Notes under the pieces: model-generated | Databases searched by the model: none | The model's input: the letters and a program-made list of their open reading frames with translations, nothing else | What the model was told of the DNA's origin: nothing | Origin: an uncultured Clostridia bacterium | Lineage (GTDB): Bacteria; Bacillota; Clostridia; Oscillospirales; Acutalibacteraceae | DNA length: 64,000 nucleotides | Direction of reading: 5' to 3' | Assembly: GCA_937920235.1 (NCBI GenBank) | Contig: CALGUK010000008.1 | Location: forward strand, 48,938-112,937 | Translations under genes and position numbers: made by a program | In this document: in pieces, positions 28,318 through 38,959 of the stretch | Position numbering within the stretch: position 1 is the stretch's first letter | Layout of the letters: each line of letters begins with the position of its first letter

Positions 28318-28332
28318 TGTTGTATGACAACA
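28318..28332. promoter_or_regulatory. candidate GntR/FCD operator at the ilvC transcription start
   Basis: A perfect palindrome TGTTGT-ATG-ACAACA starting one base after the -10 box. Its core TTGT-N3-ACAA has the form bound by FCD-type GntR regulators. A regulator of this type is encoded 46 bases upstream. Confidence 0.6.
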
Positions 28333-28383
28333 CAAAAGAGATGTCAAACAACTTAAAATATTTTTTTAACAGGAGATTTTTAA

Positions 28384-29409
<1,026 letters not shown>

Positions 29410-29428
29410 TTTTCAATACATAAAAATG

Positions 29429-29452
29429 ACTCCCTTGAAATTTCAAGGGAGT
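29429..29452 (+). terminator. intrinsic terminator after ilvC
   Basis: ACTCCCTTG, loop AAATTT, CAAGGGAGT, then TTTTTGTTTT, 20 bases after the ilvC stop. Confidence 0.88.
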
Positions 29453-29464
29453 TTTTGTTTTATA

Positions 29465-30283
29465 CTAGTTCTTTCTAAAAACATCTAACATATGAATTGA
29501 TAATCCTACGCAATCTCCTCGTTCGCAAAGGTTTGACAAAAACTTCATATATTCTTCAAATTCACGGTCATTCAAAAGATCTAATCTATCATCACAAATA
29601 TAAGACAGCATATCAACCCCAACAAAATGAAGTCTAGTAACATCATAATTTTTCATAAGTCCATCAATATCAGATTTTCGATACAATTCAAAAATTTCAT
29701 TTGGAGTTGAAACTGTATGATAGTTTTCTTTAATTAAACCTTTATCTACATAATCTAAGATTTTCTTTTTATAAAAAAATTTATATATTGAAGTATCATT
29801 GTTGCAATACGAAACAAAAATTACACCGTTTTTCTTTGCTAATCTGATTGCTTCACTCATAGCATTATGTTTATCTTCATCAGTAAACAAATGATACATT
29901 GGTCCTAACAATAAAACTATATCATAAGTTTCGCTTACAAACGCAGATAAATCACAGGCATTACCCTCATATATTTTTATATTATGATATACTTTAACCT
30001 TTTCTTTCATAATTTCAATATTATGTGGTACAAGTTCAACCGCTGTAACATCATACCCCATTTCTGCAAGTGCAATTGAATATCTGCCTGTACCAGCTCC
30101 AATTTCAATAATTTTTGAATTTGGTTTCAAATATTTTTCAATATATTTCATTGTTGTAAGATATTCAGGCATTCTGCTTTTTCGCATAAGTCTGCCTTCT
30201 TCATCGTAATTATTGTAAAAATCAATAACACTGTTGCCTGTTGTAATGTTTTTCTTCTTGAATAGCTTTGTTAATAATTTCAT
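29465..30283 (-). CDS. class I SAM-dependent methyltransferase with an attenuator leader
   Basis: 272 residues. SAM motif I is IIEIGAGTGRYSIALAEMG (about 58-76), followed by VTAVELVPHNIEIM and the motif IV-like DIVLLLGPMYHLF (about 120-132). The C-terminal half has no rRNA-binding domain I recognise and ends HMLDVFRKN. The family is common in Clostridia with unknown substrates. It is not an Erm-type or Cfr-type enzyme by motifs. AAGGAGG lies 7 bases before the ATG at 30283. Upstream are a promoter, a 33-codon leader ORF and a terminator directly before this ribosome binding site, implying induction by a signal that lets transcription pass. Confidence 0.85.
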   Translation of the reverse strand: MKLLTKLFKKKNITTGNSVIDFYNNYDEEGRLMRKSRMPEYLTTMKYIEKYLKPNSKIIEIGAGTGRYSIALAEMGYDVTAVELVPHNIEIMKEKVKVYHNIKIYEGNACDLSAFVSETYDIVLLLGPMYHLFTDEDKHNAMSEAIRLAKKNGVIFVSYCNNDTSIYKFFYKKKILDYVDKGLIKENYHTVSTPNEIFELYRKSDIDGLMKNYDVTRLHFVGVDMLSYICDDRLDLLNDREFEEYMKFLSNLCERGDCVGLSIHMLDVFRKN

Positions 30284-30307
30284 ATAAAATCCTCCTTAAA
30301 AAAATAA

Positions 30308-30342
30308 AACGGTGTAAGCTCATAAATTAAGCCTACACCGTT
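30308..30342 (-). terminator. leader terminator (attenuator) before the methyltransferase
   Basis: Minus strand AACGGTGTA and TACACCGTT form a 9-bp stem, extended by 3 pairs after one mismatch, with an AT loop. TTTTATTTTTTT follows, then the AAGGAGG of the methyltransferase. Transcripts from the mapped upstream promoter must cross it to reach the gene. Confidence 0.7.
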
Positions 30343-30365
30343 ATAATCAAATCGTTAAAACTCAG

Positions 30366-30467
30366 TTACATATTACGAAATGAATACAGAGATATAGACC
30401 TGCACAATGAGGGTCGTGCAAGCCAAAGCATATTCATATCAAGTTTTCTGAAAAGATATGCGTTCAT
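30366..30467 (-). CDS. 33-residue leader peptide of the methyltransferase
   Basis: ATG at 30467 with AGAGG 8 bases upstream, stop TAA at 30366. The peptide begins MNAYLFRKLDMNMLWLARPS and continues with Cys, Arg and Ser/Tyr-rich residues to end RNM. The coding stretch includes a hairpin (TGCAC/GTGCA, 30401-30420). It starts 28 bases after the -10 box and stops 24 bases before the attenuator stem. It resembles no protein I know; its place and size are those of ribosome-stalling leaders such as those of erm and tet(M) genes. Confidence 0.55.
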   Translation of the reverse strand: MNAYLFRKLDMNMLWLARPSLCRSISLYSFRNM

Positions 30468-30494
30468 AATAATACCTCTAACTGAATTTTGTTA

Positions 30495-30523
30495 AGAATA
30501 ACACAAAGTGTTATGTTTGTCAA
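30495..30523 (-). promoter_or_regulatory. sigma-A promoter of the leader-methyltransferase unit
   Basis: Minus strand TTGACA, 17 bases, TATTCT. The spacer contains the palindrome AACAC-TTT-GTGTT. Confidence 0.65.
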
Positions 30524-30534
30524 GAAAAAATTGC

Positions 30535-30622
30535 GAGTAGGCACGAAGACTCACCACTTACAAGCAGGCGTGGAAGCCTGCCACTACGCAAAAAACGGGA
30601 CGGTGTGGTCAGCGTCCCCTAC
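30535..30622. repeat. palindrome-rich, repeat-like intergenic patch
   Basis: About 88 bases, much GC-richer than the flanks, with two nested palindromes: GCAGGC(GTGGAA)GCCTGC and GGGACG(N10)CGTCCC. The second, followed on the minus strand by GTTTTTTG, also makes a terminator for the membrane-protein gene at 30625. The look is that of a dispersed intergenic repeat, but no second copy is present in this window. Confidence 0.45.
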
Positions 30623-30624
30623 AA

Positions 30625-31167
30625 TTATTCTTTTATTTCTTCTTGCTTATTCTTTCTTTTCTTTTTACCAATTTGAAAACCAATAAATGTTATAATGAAT
30701 GGTATTATGCTTGTAAGATAATAAATTTCAGGTTCACAGTAGTCATAACCTTCATAAATATCGTATGTGTACCCTCTATACTCATAAGCCATATCCAGCA
30801 TAGTATCGAGAGTAGCAATTGAAAAGTTTACAAAAATATAATGGTAATGATAATCCGCAATCCACAAAGAAGAAACTACTGTTAAAAATCTTATTGGAAA
30901 TAAAGAAACAAAATCTGATAATACGTTGCCTGTTTTTTTCAAGTAGAAAAACCCAATCAAAAATGAAGGAATGAGTGCAACAATATAAATAGTGATATAA
31001 ATAATCCAGCACTCATACAATTCTGGTCCCGTGAGTCTTTCAAACGGGTCATTTAAAAGTCCTACAATAAAATATGTAATTCCAAAAATAATATTGAAAA
31101 TACACCATCCCAAAAAACTCCAACCACTATTGGAAAAGAAAAAACTAAAATATTCTTTTTTTGTCAT
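30625..31167 (-). CDS. four-helix membrane protein of unknown function
   Basis: 180 residues with about four membrane helices (about 17-38, 53-75, 85-108 and 150-168) and a lysine-rich cytosolic C-terminus. Between helices 3 and 4 is an aromatic, acidic stretch rich in Tyr and Asp (YEYRGYTYDIYEGYDYCEPE, about 128-147). No family recognised. It has its own ribosome site (GAGAGG) and a palindromic terminator downstream. It lies between the leader-methyltransferase unit and ilvB with no obvious functional link. Confidence 0.65.
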   Translation of the reverse strand: MTKKEYFSFFFSNSGWSFLGWCIFNIIFGITYFIVGLLNDPFERLTGPELYECWIIYITIYIVALIPSFLIGFFYLKKTGNVLSDFVSLFPIRFLTVVSSLWIADYHYHYIFVNFSIATLDTMLDMAYEYRGYTYDIYEGYDYCEPEIYYLTSIIPFIITFIGFQIGKKKRKNKQEEIKE

Positions 31168-31298
31168 ATTGGGTCGCCTCTCATCATTTGTTTTAATTGC
31201 AAAAAATATTGTACAACAATTATATAATTACACAAAATCAGTTTTTTGTCAATTTTTTACAAAACTGCAAATTTTTCTTGTTTTTTTGCAAAAAAAAC

Positions 31299-31318
31299 GG
31301 CGGGGTATTGACCCCGCC
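31299..31318 (-). terminator. intrinsic terminator after ilvB
   Basis: Minus strand GGCGGGGT, loop CAAT, ACCCCGCC, then GTTTTTTTT. It starts 15 bases after the ilvB stop. Confidence 0.9.
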
Positions 31319-31332
31319 CTGCAATATAGTAT

Positions 31333-33042
31333 TTATTTTAAGTTTTTAGTTTCGCACTGGTTTGGGCAAGTTGAACAGTCGCCCATCATAATGTCGTTTA
31401 CTGTTTTGCCTGCAGGAATCATCGGGAGAACTCTTTCGTCTTTATCGATTGCACATTCAATCCAAACAGGACCGTTTGCTTTAAGTGCTTCTGCAAATGC
31501 TTCTTTAAACTCTGCAATAGTTTCTGCATAATAGCCCTTTGCACCAAACCCCTCTGCAAGTTTTACAAAGTTTGTTTTACGATGCGGGTCAGTCTGTGAA
31601 AAACGCTTGCCATAGAAGCAACGCTGCCACTGACGAACCATACCTAAAACTTGGTTGTTCATAATAACGGTAATAACAGGAAGTTCATAGCTTACTGCTG
31701 TGCAAGCTTCGTTGAGATTCATATGGAATGAACCGTCGCCCGTAATGTGAACAACCTTTTTACTGTCGCCCAATGCAGCTTTTGCACCGATTGCAGCACC
31801 ATAGCCATAGCCCATTGTACCAAGTCCGCCACTTGTAAGGAAACCTCTTGGGTTTACATGATGAACATACTGTGCAGCCCACATCTGATGCTGACCGACA
31901 TCAGTTACAACTACGGTATCCTCCCCTGCCATATCGCAGATTGCACCGATTAACTGATGAGGCAAAATCTGTGAATCATCGTCCTGTGGCTTATAGTCAA
32001 CATCCTTATAAACCTCAAGAACCTTAATCCATTCGGTTCTTTCCTTTTTCTCGACGAGAGGCAAAAGAGTTGCAAGAACCTTTTTAACATCACCGATTAC
32101 ATAATGGTCAACAGCAACATTCTTATTGATTTCGCTTAAGTCAATATCAATCTGAATGATTTTCGCTTTCTTTGCAAACTCATTTGTATTGAGAGCAACA
32201 CGGTCAGAAAAGCGTGTACCTATCGCAATAAGCACATCTGCATCATCAACAGCTTTGTTTGTTACATAGCCGCCGTGCATACCTAAAAGACCGAGATTGA
32301 GCGGATTGTTATAACCGATTACACCTGCCGCCATAAGAGTGTGGCAAGATGGAATATTCGCTTTTTCTACAAGTTCGAGAGCTAATTCTGATGCATTTGA
32401 TGAAACAACACCGCCGCCAAACATAACAACCGGTTTTTTGGCATTGTTAATGATATTTGCAATAGCCTTAATCTCGTCAGAATTGATGACAGTATCATCA
32501 ATAATTACAATTTTATCTTCTCTCTCGAATTCTGTTACGGCCGCCGTAACATCTTTTGTTATATCAATGAGAACCGGACCTTTTCTGCCTGTATTCGCAA
32601 TACGGAAAGCTTCACGGATAGTGTGTGCAAGCTCATTAACATCCTGAACCATAAAATTATGTTTTGTGATAGGCATTGTTATACCTGTGATATATACTTC
32701 CTGAAAAGCGTCGCGACCGATAAGACCTTTTCCTACGTTACCTGTGATTACAACCATAGGAACACTGTCCATATAAGCTGTAGCAATACCTGTTACAAGG
32801 TTAGTTGCACCGGGACCGCTGGTGGCAATACAGACGCCTGTTTTACCCGTTGCACGCGCATAACCGTCGGCAGCGTGAGAAGCTCCCTGTTCATGTGCTG
32901 TCAAAACATGACGGATTTTATCGCTATATTTATAAAGAGCATCATAAATATTAAGGACTGCACCGCCGGGATAACCGAAAACGGTGTCAACTCCCTGTTC
33001 TATTAAAACCTCGGTAAGAATTTCCGAACCGTTAAGTTGCAT
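31333..33042 (-). CDS. ilvB: acetolactate synthase large subunit
   Basis: 569 residues. It condenses pyruvate (or pyruvate and 2-ketobutyrate) with thiamine diphosphate. N-terminal VFGYPGGAVLNIYDAL and HEQGASHAADGYARATGKTG hold the activating Glu. The ThDP/Mg motif is GDGSFHMNLNEACTAV with NNQVLGMVRQWQ. FAD-domain segments are present. The ATG at 33042 is chosen (GGAG 10 bases upstream) over a TTG 8 codons earlier. The C-terminus has a CSTCPNQC cysteine cluster beyond the usual end. No ilvN regulatory subunit is adjacent. Confidence 0.96.
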   Translation of the reverse strand: MQLNGSEILTEVLIEQGVDTVFGYPGGAVLNIYDALYKYSDKIRHVLTAHEQGASHAADGYARATGKTGVCIATSGPGATNLVTGIATAYMDSVPMVVITGNVGKGLIGRDAFQEVYITGITMPITKHNFMVQDVNELAHTIREAFRIANTGRKGPVLIDITKDVTAAVTEFEREDKIVIIDDTVINSDEIKAIANIINNAKKPVVMFGGGVVSSNASELALELVEKANIPSCHTLMAAGVIGYNNPLNLGLLGMHGGYVTNKAVDDADVLIAIGTRFSDRVALNTNEFAKKAKIIQIDIDLSEINKNVAVDHYVIGDVKKVLATLLPLVEKKERTEWIKVLEVYKDVDYKPQDDDSQILPHQLIGAICDMAGEDTVVVTDVGQHQMWAAQYVHHVNPRGFLTSGGLGTMGYGYGAAIGAKAALGDSKKVVHITGDGSFHMNLNEACTAVSYELPVITVIMNNQVLGMVRQWQRCFYGKRFSQTDPHRKTNFVKLAEGFGAKGYYAETIAEFKEAFAEALKANGPVWIECAIDKDERVLPMIPAGKTVNDIMMGDCSTCPNQCETKNLK

Positions 33043-33110
33043 CGCTTTTTCACTCCAAATCAACAAAAAGATACATATAGCAATCCTAATGTATAAAATT
33101 ATTAAATAAT

Positions 33111-33139
33111 ATTTTATAATAATTCAAGTAAAAAATCAA
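33111..33139 (-). promoter_or_regulatory. sigma-A promoter of ilvB
   Basis: Minus strand TTGATT, 17 bases, TAAAAT. The 68-base leader has no T-box or TTGT-N3-ACAA site. Confidence 0.55.
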
Positions 33140-33158
33140 CTTAAAAACAATAAAAAAA

Positions 33159-33182
33159 GCAACAGAAATATGTCTCTGTTGC
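33159..33182 (-). terminator. intrinsic terminator after ftsH
   Basis: GCAACAGA/TCTGTTGC 8-bp stem with an 8-base loop, followed on the minus strand by seven Ts; it ends the rnjA-to-ftsH run. Confidence 0.88.
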
Positions 33183-33201
33183 TTTTCTATTTTATGCAAT
33201 A

Positions 33202-35160
33202 TTATGCATTATCATTATCATCAGATTCAACTTCGATTTCCGGTTCTTTCTCTGTCTCGGAAAAATCTATCGATTCTTCCTCACACTTGGGTTCTGTCTC
33301 GGGAAGAATACCGTTTTTCATCAATGACTCAAACTGTTCTTTATCGATTTTTTCAAGTCTTATCAGAGCATTTGACACCAGATGAAGTTGATCGATATGC
33401 TCTTTAAGAATTGCTTCGGTTCTGTTGTATGCATTACAGATAATCTTTTCAACCTCTTCATCAATAAGGGCCGCTACTGATTCGGAATAGTTTCTCGTTG
33501 AAGTATAAGTTTTACCGAGGAAGACCTCATCATTATCTGAACCAAAAGCGATCGGACCGAGTTTTTCACTCATACCGTATTTTGTAATCATTTTACGCGC
33601 GATTTCTGTTGCACGCTGTATATCATTGGAAGCACCCGTTGAGATATCGTTGAAAATAATCTTCTCTGCAACACGTCCGCCCAAAAGCGAAACAATATCA
33701 TCGAGCATACGCGATTTCATCATATGCATTTCATCTTTTTCGGGTGTATAAAGAGTAAATCCGCCTGCCATACCGCGCGGTACAATTGAAATATGTGTTA
33801 CGGGGTCTTTATTTTCAAGATAATATGAAGAAATAGCATGGCCCGCTTCATGATAAGCAGTGATTTTCTTATCCTTTTCCGAGATCTTGCGTGATTTCTT
33901 TTCGCTACCGACAACAACCTTCATTGTGGCCTCTTCAATTTCATTCATTGTAATTGCAAGAAGCTTGCGTTTTGCCGCAAGAAGAGCAGCCTCGTTAAGA
34001 AGATTTTCAAGGTCGGCACCGGTAAAGCCTACTGTTGTTGCGGCAATCTGATGCAAATCGACATCGGGTGCCAACGGCTTATTCTTTGCGTGAACATGCA
34101 AAATTTCTTCTCTGCCCTTAACATCGGGATAGCCGACCGTAACCTGACGGTCAAAACGGCCGGGACGAAGCAGTGCAGGGTCGAGAATATCGGGTCTGTT
34201 TGTTGCGGCAATGACAATGACACCGTCATTTACACCGAATCCGTCCATCTCGACAAGCAACTGATTAAGTGTCTGCTCACGTTCATCGTGTCCGCCACCC
34301 ATACCGGCGCCTCTGTGACGACCTACAGCATCAATTTCGTCGATAAATATAATAGACGGCTGATTCTTTTTAGCCTCTTTAAAAAGGTCACGAACTCTTG
34401 ATGCACCGACACCGACATACATCTCGACAAAATCCGAACCGGAGATTGAGAAGAAAGGCGCATCAGCCTCACCCGCTACGGCTCGCGCAAGTAATGTCTT
34501 ACCTGTACCGGGAGGGCCGACAAGAAGCACGCCCTTGGGAATTCTTGCTCCGAGTGCAGAAAATTCTGTCGGGTTTTTAAGAAATTCAACAATTTCCGTA
34601 AGCTCTTCTTTTTCTTCATCTGCGCCTGCAACATCCTTGAAAGTTACTTTTTTGGTTTCGTCATCGGCACGCTTTACTCTTGCTTTGCCGAAGCTCATTG
34701 CACGGTTATTTTCAGAGGTAATTGAATTGTTCATCTTTCTGAACATCACTACCATAAGAACCACAAATCCGACGGTTAAAAGCAGAGAAGGAAGAATGCT
34801 CAAAAGCCAAGAATTTGACGTTCCTGCCTCATAATCATACACAACAGGTGTATCGGGATGTTCTTTATTGTACTCACGCAGTCCCTCATGAATATCCTGA
34901 AGGAAAAGATTTACATTAGGAACGGTATATTTATATTCCTTATCATCATCTTTTAACTTAAATGTCATTACACCGCTGTTGAAATTAAGATCAAGTTCTT
35001 CAACCTGTGCATTGTCAAAATACTCGACAACCTCATAATACTTTAATTCCGTATCTGATTCACTTCCGAGATAAATTGACATTACGGCTACAAAAAGAAC
35101 CGGTATCAAAATATACGGAATAATAACTTTCCAATTAGGTTTTTTCAAATTTATATTCAC
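33202..35160 (-). CDS. ftsH: ATP-dependent zinc metalloprotease FtsH
   Basis: 652 residues. Two membrane helices (about 11-32 and 118-140) flank an extracytoplasmic domain. The AAA domain has Walker A GPPGTGKT (215-222), Walker B IIFIDEID (270-277) and the arginine finger [10 protein letters not shown]. The zinc site is HEAGH (His437, Glu438, His441). The C-terminal 35 residues are acidic. It degrades misfolded membrane proteins and, in spore formers, anti-sporulation factors. It closes the conserved tilS-hpt-ftsH order. Confidence 0.97.
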   Translation of the reverse strand: MNINLKKPNWKVIIPYILIPVLFVAVMSIYLGSESDTELKYYEVVEYFDNAQVEELDLNFNSGVMTFKLKDDDKEYKYTVPNVNLFLQDIHEGLREYNKEHPDTPVVYDYEAGTSNSWLLSILPSLLLTVGFVVLMVVMFRKMNNSITSENNRAMSFGKARVKRADDETKKVTFKDVAGADEEKEELTEIVEFLKNPTEFSALGARIPKGVLLVGPPGTGKTLLARAVAGEADAPFFSISGSDFVEMYVGVGASRVRDLFKEAKKNQPSIIFIDEIDAVGRHRGAGMGGGHDEREQTLNQLLVEMDGFGVNDGVIVIAATNRPDILDPALLRPGRFDRQVTVGYPDVKGREEILHVHAKNKPLAPDVDLHQIAATTVGFTGADLENLLNEAALLAAKRKLLAITMNEIEEATMKVVVGSEKKSRKISEKDKKITAYHEAGHAISSYYLENKDPVTHISIVPRGMAGGFTLYTPEKDEMHMMKSRMLDDIVSLLGGRVAEKIIFNDISTGASNDIQRATEIARKMITKYGMSEKLGPIAFGSDNDEVFLGKTYTSTRNYSESVAALIDEEVEKIICNAYNRTEAILKEHIDQLHLVSNALIRLEKIDKEQFESLMKNGILPETEPKCEEESIDFSETEKEPEIEVESDDNDNA

Positions 35161-35175
35161 TCCTGTGTTTTGTGG

Positions 35176-35718
35176 TTATTTTTCATAAACTGATGGTTTT
35201 AAAGCGCCTACGAAGGGCAGGTTTCTGTATTTCTCGTTAAAATCAAGTCCGTAACCGACAACGAAGGCATCGGGAACCTGCGCTCCCGAATAATCAGCCT
35301 TGACATTGGCCTTTCTTCTTTCAGGCTTATCAAGAAGTGTGCAGATTTTTACACTTCTCGGATTTCTGGCCGAAATAACCTTGATTAGATATTCAAGAGT
35401 AACACCGCTGTCAAGAATATCCTCAACGATAAGCAGGTCTGAACCCTCAATTACATCAGTATCCAAATCCTTAATAATTCGCACAACACCTGATGTTTTA
35501 GTTCCTGCGCCATAGCTTGAAACAGACATAAAATCTATAGTACACGGCACTTTTATTTCACGCATAAGATCGGCCATAAAGACAACCGAGCCTTTTAATA
35601 CGCTGACAAGAACAAGCTTTTTGTCTTTATAATCCTCAGTGATTTCTTTGCCGAGACGCTTTACTATACTTTTAAGTTCTTCTTCGGAAATAAGAACTTT
35701 TTCGATATCATTAAGCAT
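35176..35718 (-). CDS. hpt: hypoxanthine phosphoribosyltransferase
   Basis: 180 residues. It salvages hypoxanthine and guanine with PRPP. The PRPP loop is [14 protein letters not shown] and the [13 protein letters not shown] and DFMSVSSYG motifs are standard. The C-terminal motif [19 protein letters not shown] is complete. The start overlaps the end of tilS by 8 bases, the classic tilS-hpt coupling. Confidence 0.96.
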   Translation of the reverse strand: MLNDIEKVLISEEELKSIVKRLGKEITEDYKDKKLVLVSVLKGSVVFMADLMREIKVPCTIDFMSVSSYGAGTKTSGVVRIIKDLDTDVIEGSDLLIVEDILDSGVTLEYLIKVISARNPRSVKICTLLDKPERRKANVKADYSGAQVPDAFVVGYGLDFNEKYRNLPFVGALKPSVYEK

Positions 35719-37048
35719 TTTTCCCCATCCTTTTTATATAAATGTATTTTTTTGTTTTATTATCGATCTTAAATTTTTCCGCCGTTCCGAAATACTCTGT
35801 CCAGATAATCTGTGAATTATCGGCAATTATCAACATATCGTCTCTTTTACACGGAAGAATTTTATTTTCGTTAAACAGTTTTTTTAATGTTTTGCAGGGT
35901 CTTGACGGCAGCTTATATTTATCTCCGTCAATTCTGTTTCTCACAATTACATTACTTGATATTTTATCACAATCTATCAATTTGTCCATATCCCGAATAT
36001 TAAATTTCTGTAAATCTTTTTTTAATAATATTTTCACATAAAAATTGCCTATCGGTGTACAGATAATATCGGATAAACTATCCGTTGAAAACTCAAAATG
36101 TTCTGCATTTTTTATCTTACCGAAGAACAGTCTGTTCTGCTGAACATTAGCGATTATACCGTCACAAAGATTAACGCTGCCTCCGTTTATAACGATGTTA
36201 AGAACAAGGGCGAGCTGCTCTTTGGTGACATTTTTTGCTCCATTCTCCTTCAGAATGGCGGAAACGGCATAATACCTTACGGCAGTATGACAACTATTTA
36301 AAACTACGCAATCATAGTATCCGTCACATTTTGAAGCGTTGACAACATTCTGGCCCTCGGATAAAAGAAATTCGTTTGACATTCTCAGCGATTCGTTGCA
36401 TCTTGAAAACGCCTTGTCAAAAGCTGGGTTTATTTCAAACAACTGAGGTAATATGTTATGCCTGATTTTATTTCGGGTATAGTCGTCGCACAGATTTGTG
36501 CTGTCAGTCACATAAGTCAGTGAGTTGGAAGCAAGATATTCCTCTATTTCATTACGGGTACAATCCAGAAGAGGTCTTATGTAAATCCCCCGAACATACG
36601 GAATACCGCAAAGTCCCGAAAGAGACGCACCTCTTGTAAGGTTAAAAATAACGGTTTCGGCATTATCGTTGAGATTATGTGCAGTTGCCACGGCATCGCA
36701 TCCTGATTGTTCAAAAAATTCATATCTGAGCCGTCTTGCACATTCCTCAATACTCTCTCCTGTTTTTTTGGCTTCTGCTGGAACATCCGCTTTATATGAT
36801 ACAAACTCCAATCCGTTTTTTTCACAAAATAAACGGACAAAATCCATATCGCGATCTGCCTCAACATCTCTTATACCGTGGTGAATATGTATTCCTTTGA
36901 TCTTTTTGATTCCTAAAGCCTCTTTATTCCTTGCAAGAATATGAGCAAGACAAACAGAATCTGCACCACCCGAAATGCCTATCCCGAGAACGGAACACGA
37001 ATTCAGCATATTATGTTTTGAAACGGTTTTCAAGACCTTACTGATCAT
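35711..37048 (-). CDS. tilS: tRNA(Ile)-lysidine synthetase
   Basis: 445 residues. It makes lysidine-34 in the CAU anticodon of tRNA-Ile2. The PP-loop is [12 protein letters not shown] (about 23-34). The [16 protein letters not shown] and [12 protein letters not shown] motifs follow, and the C-terminal TilS domain includes [17 protein letters not shown] text ([20 protein letters not shown]). Overlaps dnaC at its start by 11 bases and hpt at its end. Confidence 0.95.
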   Translation of the reverse strand: MISKVLKTVSKHNMLNSCSVLGIGISGGADSVCLAHILARNKEALGIKKIKGIHIHHGIRDVEADRDMDFVRLFCEKNGLEFVSYKADVPAEAKKTGESIEECARRLRYEFFEQSGCDAVATAHNLNDNAETVIFNLTRGASLSGLCGIPYVRGIYIRPLLDCTRNEIEEYLASNSLTYVTDSTNLCDDYTRNKIRHNILPQLFEINPAFDKAFSRCNESLRMSNEFLLSEGQNVVNASKCDGYYDCVVLNSCHTAVRYYAVSAILKENGAKNVTKEQLALVLNIVINGGSVNLCDGIIANVQQNRLFFGKIKNAEHFEFSTDSLSDIICTPIGNFYVKILLKKDLQKFNIRDMDKLIDCDKISSNVIVRNRIDGDKYKLPSRPCKTLKKLFNENKILPCKRDDMLIIADNSQIIWTEYFGTAEKFKIDNKTKKYIYIKRMGKNA

Positions 37049-38414
37049 CTTTTATCCTTTCAAGTGTTGAAAACATTGTAAATTCGGCATTCCAGGCAAC
37101 ATCAACTTTTTCTGTTGAACCGTGTCTGTTTTTTGCAACGATGACCTCTGCAACATTAGCCGTTGTTTTTTCCTCATCGGTGTTATCGCCCATATTATAG
37201 TAATCCTCACGGTGAAGCATAAGTACAATATCGGCATCCTGCTCGATTGAGCCGGATTCACGAAGATCTGTAAGCTGAGGACGATGGTCAGCAGTTTTTG
37301 CTGTATTACGTGATAACTGTGAACAGGTAATTACGGGAATATTAAGGTCTTTAGCCATCATTTTAAGTCCTCTTGTAATTTCTGAAATCTCCTGTACACG
37401 ATTATCTGTTTTTTTGGTACCTGTCATAAGCTGAAGATAGTCAATGACAACACATTCAACGTTTTTCATTCTGCGGACTCTTGCCTTCATTTCAGGAACC
37501 GTAATATTAGCCGTATCATCAAAATACAGTTCACAATTCACAAGGTTCTGAAGAGCAAGTCCGAGTTTCTCCCAGTCCGAATCTGAGATTTCACCCGTTC
37601 TGAGTTTGTTGCTCACTATTCTGGCTTCAGTTGAAATTATACGTTGTGCCAACTGTTCGTTTGACATTTCAAGAGAGAAAAACAGTGTTTTTCTTCCCTT
37701 CATTGCCATATTTCTCGCAACATTCAAAGCAAAGCTTGTTTTACCCATACCGGGTCGGGCACCTATAAGAATAAGGTCAGAACGGTGAAAGCCGCCGCCG
37801 AGAACTCTGTCGAGATATGAAAATCCGGTGGGTATTCCCATATACTGTTCTTTTTCCTTCGGGTCGGCACTTCCGAGCTTTTTTAGACGTTCGAAAACAT
37901 CGGACATTATTACATCACTGATTTTTGCCGGACCCGATGTGTTTTTTCCGCGGCGGATATCATAAATTTTCTGCTCAGCCATATCGAGAAGCGAATCGGG
38001 AGATTCGGTTCCGTTATTGGTCTCATCAAGAATTTCTCTCGCGGTTGTCATCAAGGTTCTGAGATAATACTTATCTGTTATAATCCTAATATAAGACTCG
38101 ACATTTTTGGTTGACGGAACAGCATCGGCAATCTTCATAAGATATGTCTTGCCGCCGATATCGTCATATACGCCCTCTTTTTTCAATTCTTCAAGAACAA
38201 CGAGAGGATCAATTCTTCCTCCCATCGTATCAATATTAAGAATAGCCGTGTATATCGCTTTATGCTGTGGCAGATAGAGATGGTCAATTTTGAGCATATC
38301 CGAAACTGTCGGAAGACATTCCGGATCCTTAAGCAATGCTCCGAGAACCGCCTGCTCTGCATCAAGACTGTACGGCAAATTCATATTATCTGCTGATAAA
38401 TAATTGCTATCCAT
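37038..38414 (-). CDS. dnaC: replicative DNA helicase
   Basis: 458 residues, DnaB family (named dnaC in Firmicutes). The N-terminal domain begins LPYSLDAEQAVLGALL. The RecA-like motor has Walker A GARPGMGKTSFALN and Walker B VECVVIDYLQLMTG, and the DnaB-type R-finger region SQLSRNTAKTADHRP. It is coupled to tilS downstream and follows rplI upstream. No intein is present. Confidence 0.97.
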   Translation of the reverse strand: MDSNYLSADNMNLPYSLDAEQAVLGALLKDPECLPTVSDMLKIDHLYLPQHKAIYTAILNIDTMGGRIDPLVVLEELKKEGVYDDIGGKTYLMKIADAVPSTKNVESYIRIITDKYYLRTLMTTAREILDETNNGTESPDSLLDMAEQKIYDIRRGKNTSGPAKISDVIMSDVFERLKKLGSADPKEKEQYMGIPTGFSYLDRVLGGGFHRSDLILIGARPGMGKTSFALNVARNMAMKGRKTLFFSLEMSNEQLAQRIISTEARIVSNKLRTGEISDSDWEKLGLALQNLVNCELYFDDTANITVPEMKARVRRMKNVECVVIDYLQLMTGTKKTDNRVQEISEITRGLKMMAKDLNIPVITCSQLSRNTAKTADHRPQLTDLRESGSIEQDADIVLMLHREDYYNMGDNTDEEKTTANVAEVIVAKNRHGSTEKVDVAWNAEFTMFSTLERIKDDQ

Positions 38415-38442
38415 TTATTTTCTCTCCATTAAGAAAATTTTA

Positions 38443-38883
38443 TCATTCACCAACCATCACGGTCATCTCTGCAACGATGTTTGTATATAACTTAACTTCA
38501 ATTTTATATGAACCGAAGGTTTTGATATCATCCATTGTGATCTTTCTTTTGTCAACCTTAACTTTAAACTGCTTTTCAATTTCTGCAGCTACCTCTTTTG
38601 AAGTTACAGAACCGAATAATTTTCCGTTATTGCCTGCTTTAGCGGTTATTTTGACTATTTTACCCTGCAAGGCATTTTTTGAACTGTTTGCAGCGGCAAC
38701 CTCGACATCAATTTTGTGCTGATTAGACTGTTCACGGTTACGAAGTTCTGTGAGACTCTGTGCGTTTGCTTCAACAGCCAATCCCTTGGGGAAAAGGAAG
38801 TTACGGGCATACCCGTCGGAAGCCTTTACCTTTTCGCCCTTTTTTCCTAAGCCTTTTACATCTGCTTTCAAAATTACATCCAT
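38443..38883 (-). CDS. rplI: 50S ribosomal protein L9
   Basis: 146 residues, complete bL9. N-terminal VILKADVKGLGKKGEKV and GYARNFLFPKGLA are the family signature, followed by the long helix and the C-terminal domain. It lies in the gdpP-rplI-dnaC order conserved in Firmicutes. Confidence 0.97.
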   Translation of the reverse strand: MDVILKADVKGLGKKGEKVKASDGYARNFLFPKGLAVEANAQSLTELRNREQSNQHKIDVEVAAANSSKNALQGKIVKITAKAGNNGKLFGSVTSKEVAAEIEKQFKVKVDKRKITMDDIKTFGSYKIEVKLYTNIVAEMTVMVGE

Positions 38884-38959
38884 ATTAAAACCTCTTTCTC
38901 AAGCCGACAGACAATGCTCCTGCAATATCTGAAAGTCCTTTAGTCCGGATCATACGGCT

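Noticed and set aside
35742..36301. Plus-strand open frames opposite tilS
   Set aside because: Shadows of the tilS coding sequence; no ribosome sites or protein features.
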